Notes under the pieces: model-generated
What the model was told of the DNA's origin: nothing
Database searches by the model: none
The model's input: only the letters and a program-made list of their open reading frames with translations
In this document: piece by piece, positions 15,568 through 24,193 of the stretch
Layout of the letters: every line of letters begins with the position of its first letter
How positions within the stretch are numbered: the stretch's first letter is position 1
Position numbers and translations under genes: made by a program
Virus record (IMG/VR): IMGVR_UViG_3300028030_000035
Location: 1-38,406 of that record
Strand: one strand, 5' to 3'
From: a virus
Length of the DNA stretch: 38,406 nt

Positions 15568-15969
15568 TTATTCTCCTTGAATTTGCTGAACACCAATCAT
15601 TACTGGAATTATATCTCCACTAACTCCACTTGCTTCTGCCCGACCAATTACATAATTATTTACACCAGATGCGGGAGCTGCTGCAACACCGTAAGCACTT
15701 GCGTTGGATGTTAGTAACTGCCCACGTGTAACTGTTCCGCCAAGTTTTAGCTCGGCAATACCAGCTTCAATTACATCAACACGGTCGCCAGATACTACAC
15801 TGTTTCCATCTTCTGTTTGGGCAATATCAACAATACCTATTAACAAATCGGTTGCTGCTGCACCTTTTACTACTACTTCATCGGATGAACCGAACTTTAC
15901 AATAGTGCATTGTTCAATTGTTCCGCCAGCTTGGTAATTTTTTGTGAGTAATGCGTTTTTGAAACTCAT
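15568..15969 (-). CDS. Head decoration protein (DUF2190-like)
   Basis: A 133-residue protein of mostly small residues and beta strands. AGGTIEQCTIVKFGSSDEVV, a middle GDRVDVIEAGIAELKLGG and a C-terminal DIIPVMIGVQQIQGE fit the capsid-stabilising DUF2190 family common in Mu-like phages. It lies immediately downstream of the protease/scaffold gene. It is expected to bind the outer capsid surface after expansion. Confidence 0.75.
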   Translation of the reverse strand: MSFKNALLTKNYQAGGTIEQCTIVKFGSSDEVVVKGAAATDLLIGIVDIAQTEDGNSVVSGDRVDVIEAGIAELKLGGTVTRGQLLTSNASAYGVAAAPASGVNNYVIGRAEASGVSGDIIPVMIGVQQIQGE

Positions 15970-16033
15970 TTTATCCTCTCAATTTATTTATTGTTAAAAT
16001 TTTTACTTTTTGTTTTGCAATAGTTTTCTAAAA

Positions 16034-17194
16034 CTATTTTGCCATTATCGCATTTTTTGCATCTAAATAACTAACTACAATGCCCTCTTTTGCTTTAGCG
16101 GCAATGTGTGCTTTAATTGCATTTGCAATAGCAATTGAATCTGTTCTATCAAAAGTTTCACCAACTTTTAATTTTCCTTTTACTGTATCTTTTGCAATTG
16201 CATCCAACTCAGCTTGAGTTTTATCTGGATCGGCTAAATAAGCAAGAACATAAGTATCTTTTTGAGATGCTAGTATTTTGAAATCGGCAATTGCTGCATT
16301 AACCGAAGTTTCAGCTTTTTCTTTTGCTAATGCCTCAGCTTTTGTTTTTCCATCAGCTTCTAAAGAAGTTTTTAATTCTTCAATCTCTTTTGCTTGTGCA
16401 TCAATTTGAGCTTGAAGAGTATTCTCTGTATTGCCACCTTTCCCATTTGTTGGGGTAGATAAAGCAGCAAGCACATCACTTAACAAAGCATCTTTTGCAA
16501 TGCCTAGTTCTTCAAGTTTTGCGTTGTATTCTGCATCGGAAACACCAGCTTCTATTTGTTCGGGCGTAAAGCCCATGAATGCTAATACTGTGTTTAACAT
16601 TTTTTCCTCACTATTTTTTGAATTTGTTTCGTAATTACCTGTATAAAAAGCAACATAGTTATCTAACTTATTTTTTCCACCAAGTTCTGATATATTATCA
16701 ATTACTTCATCAACAAAACCAGCATCAAATGCTTGCTGAGAATTAAGCATTGTGCCTTTGTCTAGCATTAATTTTAATTCATCTGGTGTTTTATTGGTTT
16801 TTGCTGTGTAAACTTCGATAAGTGTATTTCTAAAATCTTCTAATTCCTCTGCTGATTTGAATTGGTCTTTATAATCGCCCATTGTCATATTCCAAGGATT
16901 ATGAAGATATAAGAACGAGTTTTTATAGATGGATACTTTTTTACCAGCCAAAACAAAGTATGAAGCTATTGAAGCTGCAAGACCATCTATAATTGTATCA
17001 ACATCACGTTTCTGTATGGAATTGTAAATTGAAAATCCCTCAAAAATACTTCCACCATTTGATTTAACATAAATTTGGAACTTGTTAAAACCCGCAGCTT
17101 CAAGATTAGCAAAAGTTTCATCTACCAACTTTGCAGAGATAAAATCTTCGCCTATGTGGTCATACATTTTTATTGGTGGTGCTAACTTTTTCAT
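16034..17194 (-). CDS. ClpP-related prohead protease fused to a scaffold
   Basis: Cleaves the scaffold during head maturation. Residues about 1-190 form a ClpP-like serine protease: SNGGSIFEGFSIYNSI, catalytic Ser75 in DGLAASIASYFVLAG, and His98 in LYLHNPW. The Asp of the triad should be in the region of QAFDAGFVDEVIDNI. From about 200 onward the chain is acidic and helical, with a Glu/Lys-rich coiled coil (LQAQIDAQAKEIEELKTSLE) that fits a scaffolding domain. The single 386-residue gene thus combines the roles of Mu I and Z. It is the first gene of the leftward late block. Confidence 0.85.
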   Translation of the reverse strand: MKKLAPPIKMYDHIGEDFISAKLVDETFANLEAAGFNKFQIYVKSNGGSIFEGFSIYNSIQKRDVDTIIDGLAASIASYFVLAGKKVSIYKNSFLYLHNPWNMTMGDYKDQFKSAEELEDFRNTLIEVYTAKTNKTPDELKLMLDKGTMLNSQQAFDAGFVDEVIDNISELGGKNKLDNYVAFYTGNYETNSKNSEEKMLNTVLAFMGFTPEQIEAGVSDAEYNAKLEELGIAKDALLSDVLAALSTPTNGKGGNTENTLQAQIDAQAKEIEELKTSLEADGKTKAEALAKEKAETSVNAAIADFKILASQKDTYVLAYLADPDKTQAELDAIAKDTVKGKLKVGETFDRTDSIAIANAIKAHIAAKAKEGIVVSYLDAKNAIMAK

Positions 17195-17379
17195 TAACTT
17201 TACTCTTATTAAATTTTCATTGGAAACTTAACTTATAAGTCAAATATGAGAAAGCACTTTCATTCCAAATACGGATTTGGAACAAAAGTTGCTTAGGTTG
17301 AAGGCTCTGAATTGTATCTTTGCATTAGTAAAAGAAGCTATTTTTTTGTTTCACATATATAATAATGCAAGGTGTGGTT
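17195..17379. promoter_or_regulatory. Divergent late promoter region
   Basis: Controls both virion-gene blocks. For the rightward block, TTG (17298-17300) and TATCTTTG (17315-17322) match the Bacteroidota-type -33/-7 pattern. Between it and the leftward start lies a perfect inverted repeat TTCCAAAT-ACGG-ATTTGGAA (17263-17282), a good candidate for a late activator site. On the minus strand a TATTTG sequence near 17245-17255 could be the leftward -7. Confidence 0.6.
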
Positions 17380-17856
17380 ATGGTTTACAGCCCCGATACA
17401 AAAGCCGAAGTAAAAAAAATGTTTGTAATAGAAGGCAAAGGTTTCGATAATATTGCTAATCACTTTAGCAATAAACCTACAAAACAAACAATAGCCAATT
17501 GGGCTAAAAAGAAAAACAGCAATGGTTCTAATTGGTTTAAAGAACGAGACGATTATACACAATCTCAATACGAATCTTTATCGCCCAAAAGGATGGCTAC
17601 AAAAATATTAAAGAAAATTCATGTAATACTTGATAAGCCCGATGAAGATTTTAATGTTAAAGAGGCAGATGCTTTAGCAAAGTTACGTGTAGCACTCGAA
17701 AAAATTACAGACAAAAGATATCAAATTCCAATGATGTTTGAGCTACTTACCGATCTAATAAAGTTTCTACGAAAACACTACCCTGAACTTGCCAACGAAA
17801 AATTTATTAACGCAATTAGGCATTTCAAAAACGAATTAAAAGAACGGTTAGGATAA
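17380..17856 (+). CDS. Terminase small subunit (DUF1804-like)
   Basis: Recognises phage DNA for packaging. An N-terminal helix-turn-helix (FDNIANHFSNKPTKQTIANW, about 20-40) is followed by WFKERDDY and a helical oligomerisation part (MFELLTDLIKFLRKHYPELA). This is the plan of Mu gp27-type small terminases. The ATG at 17380 (MVYSPDTKAEV) has AAGG eight bases before it and is preferred over 17365. It opens the rightward block. Confidence 0.75.
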   Translation: MVYSPDTKAEVKKMFVIEGKGFDNIANHFSNKPTKQTIANWAKKKNSNGSNWFKERDDYTQSQYESLSPKRMATKILKKIHVILDKPDEDFNVKEADALAKLRVALEKITDKRYQIPMMFELLTDLIKFLRKHYPELANEKFINAIRHFKNELKERLG

Positions 17857-17885
17857 TGCTATTTACAAAAATCAATTTTTGCTCT

Positions 17886-18017
17886 ATGGCAAAAACTAAG
17901 GCTACTTGGCTGTGTTGTAAGCATTTTAAGGTTGACTTGCTTAGAATTGAATTTGAACGGCTTTTGAACGGCATACAGCACTGTTTTTTTAAAAGCCTTG
18001 CTCTTGCAAAAACTTAA
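17886..18017 (+). CDS. Possible small ORF between terminase genes
   Basis: A 43-residue frame starting MAKTKATWLCCKHFKVDLLR and ending FFKSLALAKT. It occupies most of the gap between the terminase genes, on the same strand. Two adjacent cysteines and a basic N-terminus are the only features. No strong ribosome binding site precedes it, so it may not be translated. Confidence 0.25.
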   Translation: MAKTKATWLCCKHFKVDLLRIEFERLLNGIQHCFFKSLALAKT

Positions 18018-18044
18018 TTTTTAACAATTAGAGAAAAACACAAA

Positions 18045-19604
18045 ATGAACACCTCTATAAAGCAGTTAGATGATAATTTTGAAATCTTCCTCGACTCGGT
18101 AATTATCGAGGATAGCAACACAGATTTAACGCCCGAAAAAAGAGCCGAGAGAATTAAACTAGCTAATGTCGATGACTTTGCATTTTGCAATATTTATTTC
18201 CCTCATATATTTAGTGAACCATATAATAAAGTGCATAGGCACATTGAAACATTAACTAAAGGGAAGCATACAATCTCTGGTGCAAGGCGTATTGGCAAAA
18301 CCGCTTTTACTGTTGTATCTAAACTTATAAAACCTATTGCAATAGGTAACAACGGTTTGTTGGGCATTGGTTTAAGAACACAAGAAAATGCTCGTGAACG
18401 TTCTGCAGCACTTGTTAGGTTAATAAAACGTAATAAAAAATTGCAATACGATTATAGTATAAATATCCAACAAGATAAAAAAGGGCATTACATTATTAAT
18501 AACACAACCCTTTTAGCTTTTTCTTACGAAACTGGTTTGCGTAATATTTTGGACGATGACTTTAAAAGATTCAAAGTGCTTGTGCTGGATGATCTTTATA
18601 ATATGACCTCGGTTACTTCCGAACGTGATAACGATAAAGTTACCGACTTTGTCCTTTCAGAAGCAGACGGACAGTTAGAACCAGATGGTTTAAGAATATT
18701 TCTTGGTAACTCTATAAACGAAGATTGCCCCATTGTGCGTATAAAAGAGAAGTTTCCTAAAACTCATTTCTCGTTACCTGCACTAATTAACGATAAAACT
18801 TGTTGGAAAGAGAGCAAAAAATATACAACCAAATATTGGAACCATCTAAAAGAGACTATCCCTTTTTCTGTTTGGATGGGTGAGTATATGGACGACCCCC
18901 TTGTAAAAGGAGAAATGTTAGATATAGATTGGCTTCGCACAATAAATATTAATACTATTAAAATAGTTGCTTCAATTTCTGCAATTGACCCCAGCACTGG
19001 TTCATCGCCATCGGCAAGTTATAAAGGGATTGTTACTCTTGGAATTACTAACAAAGCCCAAGCAGTTATGTTAGAACTCTATTTACGCAAAGAAGGCTAC
19101 CTCTCTGTGTTCGATTATGTCTTTTCAATACGTGCAAAATACACACATTGGAAAACTTTGCTATTTGAAAATAACTTTAACCAATGGTTTAATGCACAAC
19201 CTTATTACGATAAATGGAGAATTGAAAGAGGCAACAATCTTTCAATAATGCCATTTGATGCAAAGCACCTTAAAACAGATTATTACGGTTCCGATAAAGA
19301 TGCTAGAATTATGAATCTTGTTTTCCCACATCAAACTGGTTCGTTTAGCTACTCCGATACAATTTTTTCTGGTGGTGGAAAATCTATCAAAGCTCTTTCT
19401 CAAGATGCAAAAATTTACTTAAGTCAATACTTAGGTTTTGGTAAAGCAAAGAAAAAACTTGACGGACTTGATGCGGCTGCAACAGCATTTATTATGCTTC
19501 CAAGATATTTAGAAACTGGAAGTTTCAAACAACTTAAAGGACGCAGATACGGCAACAACGAGGATAGTTGGTTAAACAGAGATAAATATTCATATAGAAA
19601 ATAA
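18045..19604 (+). CDS. Terminase large subunit
   Basis: The ATP-driven DNA packaging motor and nuclease. A Walker A-like motif is seen at residues 79-87 (GARRIGKTA) and Walker B at 178-185 (VLVLDDLY). The nuclease domain begins near Asp315 in ISAIDPSTGSSPSASY. The last part (KLDGLDAAATAFIMLPRYLE) fits the C-terminal helix of Mu gp28-type terminases. At 519 residues the length is typical. It follows the small subunit and precedes the portal in the usual order. Confidence 0.9.
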   Translation: MNTSIKQLDDNFEIFLDSVIIEDSNTDLTPEKRAERIKLANVDDFAFCNIYFPHIFSEPYNKVHRHIETLTKGKHTISGARRIGKTAFTVVSKLIKPIAIGNNGLLGIGLRTQENARERSAALVRLIKRNKKLQYDYSINIQQDKKGHYIINNTTLLAFSYETGLRNILDDDFKRFKVLVLDDLYNMTSVTSERDNDKVTDFVLSEADGQLEPDGLRIFLGNSINEDCPIVRIKEKFPKTHFSLPALINDKTCWKESKKYTTKYWNHLKETIPFSVWMGEYMDDPLVKGEMLDIDWLRTININTIKIVASISAIDPSTGSSPSASYKGIVTLGITNKAQAVMLELYLRKEGYLSVFDYVFSIRAKYTHWKTLLFENNFNQWFNAQPYYDKWRIERGNNLSIMPFDAKHLKTDYYGSDKDARIMNLVFPHQTGSFSYSDTIFSGGGKSIKALSQDAKIYLSQYLGFGKAKKKLDGLDAAATAFIMLPRYLETGSFKQLKGRRYGNNEDSWLNRDKYSYRK

Positions 19605-19616
19605 TTAAAAAGCAAT

Positions 19617-19690
19617 TGTGAATGTTGAATTGTGAATTGTGAATGACCATGCTTTTAATTCAACATTCATAATTCATAATTTATAATTTT
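19617..19690. repeat. AT-rich near-repeat before the portal gene
   Basis: Runs of GAATTGTGAATG and ATTCATAATTCATAATT form an imperfect inverted arrangement. The same type occurs at about 21495-21537 before the gp36-like gene. It ends at the portal ribosome binding site (TTGGAGAAAAC). Confidence 0.65.
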
Positions 19691-19699
19691 GGAGAAAAC

Positions 19700-20848
19700 A
19701 TGGCACTAAAAATAAATAAAAGAATTGGCGATATTACACCAAACTTTAACCCTAGGTATTTTAAAGAAGCATACAACAATTATAAACTCGGACGTGTTGC
19801 TAAACTAGTTGCTATGATTGAGTTTGCCGAAATAGACTCGCACGTGGCTGGGTGCTTACTTGGACGTGATGCGGGGTATAAAAAAGAGTGGTCCATAACT
19901 CCAGCATCCGATAATGAACAAGATGTTCAAATTGCCGAGTTCTTTACAGAATACTTCAAATCAATTGGCATGAGAGATTTGTTTGAAGATATAATGGATG
20001 CAAAAAAGAAAAAATTTGTTGTCTTAGAATTTGAAAATTGGGATATATTAAAAGTGGGCAACCAAGAAAAACAAGTTCCAACAGAAATTAGAAAAATGCA
20101 CCAAAAATATTTTAGGCTCGATACTAAAGATAACAACAAACTAAAAATTGATGATGGCAACAACCTTTTAGATATTCCAGAAACTGGTGGCTTTCCTATT
20201 GTTTACAAGCGTAACCCAATAATGCTACCAGTATTACGAGATTTTATACTAAAAGAATTTGGTGTAGAAAGTTGGGCAGCATTTATGGAAACCTTTGGCG
20301 AACCCTTTATTATTGGTAAATATCCACCAGGCTCCGATGCAGCTTTTATTAGCCAGCTCGAAGAAGCTGTAAACTCACTTGGTGCATCAAGTAGAGGCGT
20401 TGCTCCTATGGGTTCCGAAATTGAAATAAAAGAGAGCCATCGTAGCACCGGAGACCACGAAAAGTTTGCGGGATACTCCGATAAAGGAATTGCCATTTCT
20501 CTACTAGGGCATGCAAATGCCGTGCAACAAAGCTCCACAATGCAAATTGGCGAAAACCTTGCACCATACAAAGTAAAGTTAGAACTTGCTGTTGACGATA
20601 TTTATTTTATAGAAACACAAATACAAGCACTATTACGGTTTCTAATTATTCGTAACTATGCAGGAGTTACAAAATTTCCTACTTTTAGCATAGACAAATC
20701 GGAACCAATAAATGTAAAAGAATTTCTTTTGGTTTTAGACCAGGCATACGAGCAAGGTATGGAAGTTAATCCATCGGAATACGCAAAACTTGGGATGCAA
20801 GTAAGTGATAAACAAAAACCTCTTTCAAAAACTGATTTGTTGGATTAA
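19700..20848 (+). CDS. Portal protein (DUF935, Mu gp29-like)
   Basis: Forms the dodecameric portal through which DNA is packaged. The N-terminal segment (LGRVAKLVAMIEFAEIDSHV) with AGCLLGRDAGYKKEW, the middle FGVESWAAFMETFGEPFIIG and the STMQIGENLAPYK region are typical of the DUF935 portal family. At 382 residues it is near the short end of the family. The start follows GGAG. It is flanked by terminase and a virion morphogenesis gene as in Mu. Confidence 0.9.
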   Translation: MALKINKRIGDITPNFNPRYFKEAYNNYKLGRVAKLVAMIEFAEIDSHVAGCLLGRDAGYKKEWSITPASDNEQDVQIAEFFTEYFKSIGMRDLFEDIMDAKKKKFVVLEFENWDILKVGNQEKQVPTEIRKMHQKYFRLDTKDNNKLKIDDGNNLLDIPETGGFPIVYKRNPIMLPVLRDFILKEFGVESWAAFMETFGEPFIIGKYPPGSDAAFISQLEEAVNSLGASSRGVAPMGSEIEIKESHRSTGDHEKFAGYSDKGIAISLLGHANAVQQSSTMQIGENLAPYKVKLELAVDDIYFIETQIQALLRFLIIRNYAGVTKFPTFSIDKSEPINVKEFLLVLDQAYEQGMEVNPSEYAKLGMQVSDKQKPLSKTDLLD

Positions 20849-20852
20849 GATT

Positions 20853-21350
20853 ATGAGTTTTTTGGATAGCAGTAAACGGCAAGTATTCTTAAACAAAATT
20901 GCTCTTGCAATAAGGTTTATTATCCGTAATAGAACCAAAGAGGGCAAGGACGTTGAAGGAAATCCTTTTAAAGCCTACAACCTTAATTATGCTAAAAAAA
21001 GGAAACGCCACGGCTTACCAACATCGCCACCAGATTTAGAGTTTGATGAAAAGTCTGGAATGATACACCGCATAGACCACGAGGTATTTAACGATAATAA
21101 ATCAGTGGAAATTTTTATTAACTCTCCACAAAAAGAACAATTAGCAATTTACCACAACATTATGGGTGCTGGTAAAAGCAAAGTGATAAGAGAATTTTGG
21201 GGGTTAAGTAAAGCAGAAAATGAAAAACTATTTACGCTAATTGACGATACAATGGGCGATTTAGCTATTAAAATGACAGAAGAAGAAGTAGTTGAAATAT
21301 TAAAAGATTTAGAAAAACAATCTACAAAAACAGTTTTTAGAGATAAATAA
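20853..21350 (+). CDS. Virion morphogenesis protein (Mu gpG-like)
   Basis: The start at 20853 (MSFLDSSKRQ), four bases after the portal stop, is preferred to the longer frame that overlaps portal. Features are FIIRNRTKEGKDVEGNPF, YAKKRKRHGLPTSPPDLEF and a helical C-terminus. This basic N-terminal plan fits the phage virion morphogenesis / tail completion family found after portal and F in Mu-like phages. The F gene itself is not here but in the early operon. Confidence 0.7.
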   Translation: MSFLDSSKRQVFLNKIALAIRFIIRNRTKEGKDVEGNPFKAYNLNYAKKRKRHGLPTSPPDLEFDEKSGMIHRIDHEVFNDNKSVEIFINSPQKEQLAIYHNIMGAGKSKVIREFWGLSKAENEKLFTLIDDTMGDLAIKMTEEEVVEILKDLEKQSTKTVFRDK

Positions 21351-21546
21351 AAAGCATGTCATTTCAAAATGACAGATTAAGATTAAAGAGCTTTTGCTTT
21401 TCAACTTTAGCTCACTTTAGGCACTTTTAGAAAAAGATTAAGAATTAAGAGTAAGATTAAGAAAAACAATGATGAATTATAAACAAAAGCCCTTTGCTCT
21501 TAATTCACAATTCATAATTCAGCATTCATAATTTATTGGAGGAATA
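21351..21546. repeat. Gap with AT-rich repeats, no gene seen
   Basis: Contains GTCATTTCAAAATGACAG (near-palindrome at about 21358-21375), CTTTAGGCACTTTTAG (shared with the terminator at 22543-22590), GATTAAGAATTAAGAGTAAG and ATTCATAATT repeats. It ends with the GGAGGAATA ribosome binding site of the next gene. Confidence 0.6.
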
Positions 21547-21963
21547 ATGGCACTAGTTACAAACGCATGGGTAAAAGATAATTTTGTTCAATTTAACAGT
21601 TACTATATTGATGAAAATGGAGTTTATCAAGAAACAATTTTAACTAGCGAAATTGAACTTAGCGAAAATAAACTTAACGAATATGTTGATGTAGATGCAG
21701 ATTCTCTTACAAGTTCGTTAAAACTGCACCTACTTAATATTATTAAATATCGTGGTTTTGTGCGTAAACATGGCGATACCGAGTTTGACCGTGATCCGCA
21801 AATTGTAAAAGATTACAACGCTACTATTGAAACTTTAGAAAATATTAAAAGTGGCGAGGGTAAACTTGAAGCTCGTGAAATTGCAACCGAAAACACTGTT
21901 AAAGTTACTGCTAAACCTCGTAGGTTTGGTAATGCCGATGGTAGTAGAAATTGGTTCACCTAA
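21547..21963 (+). CDS. Head-tail adaptor, DUF1320 / Mu gp36-like
   Basis: A 138-residue protein with the DUF1320 type pattern: an N-terminal alpha segment, VDVDADSLTSSLKLHLLNII, the FDRDPQIVKDYNATIETLEN segment and a C-terminal KPRRFGNADGSRNWFT. It is thought to link the head to the tail. Its position after the virion morphogenesis gene is conserved in Mu-like phages. Confidence 0.7.
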   Translation: MALVTNAWVKDNFVQFNSYYIDENGVYQETILTSEIELSENKLNEYVDVDADSLTSSLKLHLLNIIKYRGFVRKHGDTEFDRDPQIVKDYNATIETLENIKSGEGKLEAREIATENTVKVTAKPRRFGNADGSRNWFT

Positions 21964-22034
21964 TGCTTCGATACAATTCCAACATAAAAAACATGTCGGA
22001 ATCACTCAGCAACCGTTGAACTGATAAAAAAAAC

Positions 22035-22083
22035 AAGTGTCATTGCGAACCCAACGCTTTTTGTTGGGTGTGGCAATCTCCAA
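22035..22083. repeat. TCATTGCGA-type dispersed repeat
   Basis: GTCATTGCGAACCCAACGC, then TTTTTGTTGGGTGTGGCAATC, with an internal inverted repeat CCCAAC/GTTGGG. A shorter relative lies at 11998-12027. This is a widespread bacterial intergenic repeat, here between two structural genes. Confidence 0.75.
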
Positions 22084-22109
22084 CAGATTAAGAATTAAGA
22101 GGAAGTAAA

Positions 22110-22535
22110 ATGATAAACATACAAAATGCAATTATAGCAAGGGTTAAAGAAGCAACTAATAGCGATGGTGCTTTAATATTTGATGCAAATTCCGTTGGTG
22201 CTTATACAAATGAGATTAGTAAAAAGGGTATTGAAACATCTAAAAAACTTCCAGCAGCTTTAGTTATGTTCCGCTCTGGCGAATATAAAGAGGGCAAGTT
22301 TGATGTTTTGGTTATTACCGAATCTCAAAGTTTTGATAAACAGACTAATATGAATAATAATTTAAATCAAAGCTCCGAGCTATTAAATTATTTTTCTAAC
22401 TACCCAGGATGGGATTACGAAGCAAAACCTTATGTTATAGACGAAAGTGAACAAAAAAGCCAAATTGGGTTAGTAATGCAATCAGGAAGGCATACGGTTA
22501 TTGGTGTTTCTATTTATGTTAAAAAACTAAGTTAA
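22110..22535 (+). CDS. DUF1834 / Mu gp37-like head-tail connection protein
   Basis: A 141-residue protein starting MINIQNAIIARVKEATN after AGAGGAAGTAAA. The segment AALVMFRSGEYKEGKFDVLV and the closing GRHTVIGVSIYVKKL strands fit the DUF1834-type family (Mu gp37). It is the last gene of the rightward late block and is followed by the terminator. Confidence 0.65.
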   Translation: MINIQNAIIARVKEATNSDGALIFDANSVGAYTNEISKKGIETSKKLPAALVMFRSGEYKEGKFDVLVITESQSFDKQTNMNNNLNQSSELLNYFSNYPGWDYEAKPYVIDESEQKSQIGLVMQSGRHTVIGVSIYVKKLS

Positions 22536-22542
22536 AAGTTTT

Positions 22543-22590
22543 AAGTGCCTAAAGTGAACTAGCTTTTGCTCTTAACTTTAGGCACTTTTA
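22543..22590. terminator. Bidirectional terminator between convergent operons
   Basis: AAGTGCCTAAAGT (22543-22555) pairs with ACTTTAGGCACTT (22575-22587), a perfect 13-bp stem, followed by TTTT. It separates the rightward late block from the leftward early/middle operon. Confidence 0.8.
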
Positions 22591-22600
22591 ACTTTACACT

Positions 22601-22801
22601 TTAGGCATTTTTTTTAACCTCCACTTTAGTAGCAAAAGACCTCATATTTAATATTACAAAATAAAGCCCTTGGCTTACTACACAATCACTAATGCCAACC
22701 TCGTGTTCAAGCTGCATCACGCCCTGATGTAGCATTGTTAGGTTAGATATCATTAATTCGTAAAAGTAACTAGCCTCTTCTATTTCCACTTCCATTTTCA
22801 T
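22601..22801 (-). CDS. Small hypothetical protein (66 aa)
   Basis: An acidic N-terminus (MKMEVEIEEASYFYELMISN) is followed by a helix and a hydrophobic strand (SQGLYFVILNMRSF). It starts two bases after the stop of the regulator gene upstream and is the last gene of the leftward operon. No family is recognised. Confidence 0.5.
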   Translation of the reverse strand: MKMEVEIEEASYFYELMISNLTMLHQGVMQLEHEVGISDCVVSQGLYFVILNMRSFATKVEVKKNA

Positions 22802-22803
22802 AA

Positions 22804-23454
22804 TTATGCCTCGGCACTAAACAATGTATTTTCGTTTGCTTCAAAACGCCTCTGTTTTTTGCTACCACTTATATACTGATATGGTATTAAGTGAGTTGCA
22901 TTGTAGGGTTTATAAAACCCTAACAGCTTATCCGCTTTTTTCATTTTAGAGTATGGCAAATCTAATGCTTTGCAAAGTTCTTTACGGCTTAAACCTAACT
23001 TTCTGAACTTTTTATACCTTCCCAATTTACGTGGCGGTATTTCGTAAAGCACAGCATCATCCATATTGGCAATTTGTAATTGCTCTTCTAAACTCTCATA
23101 CTTAATTGCTAGTTCTTGATACTCCGATACGTGGATATACTCTTTGGTTCTAATTGCCTTTATCATTTTAGCAAAAACTCTACGAAACTCTTTTGCTTTT
23201 TCAGAACGTGATATCATACAGAGAGTGTAAATTTGTTCTTCACTTAAAAGTAATGTTGGACGACCAACGACATTTTTAAACTTAGAGTTTAAAAACCCTT
23301 CAAATTCATCAATGTTTCTTTTAATAGTTTGATGAATATTTTGGATTGAAATTCCAAGTACTTCTGAAATTTTAGAGATGGAAAGATAAAATTCATTATC
23401 CTTGCGGATAACTTCTGTTTCGGATAAACCGAAATACTGCATTGTGTTTGTCAT
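22804..23454 (-). CDS. Antirepressor-like regulator (216 aa)
   Basis: The start at 23454 (MTNTMQYF) is fixed by CTGGAGGTCAGAA; the longer frame runs into the structured leader. The N-terminal 90 residues (FYLSISKISEVLGISIQNIH and RPTLLLSEEQIYTLCMISRS) resemble the BRO/antirepressor N-terminal domain or ORF6N-type domains, with an HTH-like segment. The following coiled coil (YQELAIKYESLEEQLQI) leads to a basic C-terminal HTH-like part (KKFRKLGLSRKELCKALDLP). It probably binds DNA. Function as antirepressor is inferred. Confidence 0.6.
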   Translation of the reverse strand: MTNTMQYFGLSETEVIRKDNEFYLSISKISEVLGISIQNIHQTIKRNIDEFEGFLNSKFKNVVGRPTLLLSEEQIYTLCMISRSEKAKEFRRVFAKMIKAIRTKEYIHVSEYQELAIKYESLEEQLQIANMDDAVLYEIPPRKLGRYKKFRKLGLSRKELCKALDLPYSKMKKADKLLGFYKPYNATHLIPYQYISGSKKQRRFEANENTLFSAEA

Positions 23455-23485
23455 TTCTGACCTCCAGTAAATTAATTGAACATTA

Positions 23486-23561
23486 ATAAAAAAAAGGCAA
23501 CTCTTGTTCACTCCTTTACTGGAAGGGAGCATCCGCACTCACGTAGCGGATAGAGTTGCCT
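23486..23561 (-). ncRNA. Structured leader RNA ending in a terminator
   Basis: On the minus strand an outer stem AGGCAACTCT / AGAGTTGCCT (10 bp) encloses two hairpins, ATCCGC/GCGGAT and CTCC/GGAG, and is followed directly by eight or more T. This three-way-junction plus T-run lies 40 bases upstream of the ribosome binding site of the antirepressor-like gene. It could be an attenuator, a small RNA 3' end, or an operon end. Confidence 0.6.
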
Positions 23562-23584
23562 AAATCAGTTTCTATTTAAAATAG

Positions 23585-23607
23585 AAAAATCCGCTTTAGG
23601 GCGGAGC
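23585..23607 (-). terminator. Second terminator-like hairpin in the same leader
   Basis: CTCCGC-CCTAAA-GCGGA followed by TTTTT on the minus strand. With the following structured element it gives two tandem terminators in front of the regulator gene. Confidence 0.6.
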
Positions 23608-23662
23608 TTTCACTCCAGTAAATTTTTGAACGCTGTAAAAGTAAGTGATATTTTTGATAATG

Positions 23663-24193
23663 TCAAATTTCATCATCATTCTTTATATTTTTATTATAGA
23701 AGTCTTTAAGCCTCTCAAAGTTTGTTTTTGTAAAATATCTTACCAAACTATAATCGGCTCTAATTTTTAGTTCAATTTCTTTTGCATTACATATTTTCTC
23801 TATAAACTTCTTGTTTACTTCATAGCTTGCACCTTCCGAGACCAATCCGCTTAGAACTTCTCTTGCATCAGAACTCCCATCGCCACTTAACTCATGTTTT
23901 TTGCCGTCAATTAATAACACAAGCGATTCGCCTTCGGGGATAAAAATCCAACTGCTACCAATATATCTTAAAATTATAAAATAAGTAGTTGGTGTTGCAC
24001 CACTAGTTTTATATAAATCAAAATACACATGTCCCCTTTGCCCATCGCTTCCCAATAAGTTCCACCTTGTTTGTTGTGTCCGTATATTTTCAAATCTATC
24101 ATAACTATCCATCACCTTATACTTTAGCGTTGCACAACTCTGCAACAACAACGTAGTTAATAAAACGGATAAAATAATAATTAGTTTTTTCAT
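23663..24193 (-). CDS. Predicted lipoprotein (176 aa)
   Basis: A signal peptide MKKLIIILSVLLTTLLLQSC ends in a lipobox with Cys20, so the mature protein would be lipid-anchored. The mature part has beta-strand rich segments (RGHVYFDLYKTS, TYFIILRYIGSSWIFIPEGE) and a C-terminal helix. No domain is recognised. A lipoprotein carried by a prophage often alters the surface, for instance to exclude other phages, but that is only an inference. It overlaps the upstream gene by four bases. Confidence 0.65.
   Translation of the reverse strand: MKKLIIILSVLLTTLLLQSCATLKYKVMDSYDRFENIRTQQTRWNLLGSDGQRGHVYFDLYKTSGATPTTYFIILRYIGSSWIFIPEGESLVLLIDGKKHELSGDGSSDAREVLSGLVSEGASYEVNKKFIEKICNAKEIELKIRADYSLVRYFTKTNFERLKDFYNKNIKNDDEI

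Noticed and set aside
17338-17568. Minus-strand ORF opposite the small terminase gene
   Set aside because: It is the shadow of the terminase frame and includes the promoter region; no ribosome binding site or family.
23495-23561. tRNA gene
   Set aside because: The size and closing stem are tRNA-like, but there is no anticodon arm of proper length, no TTC-containing T loop and no CCA; the element ends in a T-run.
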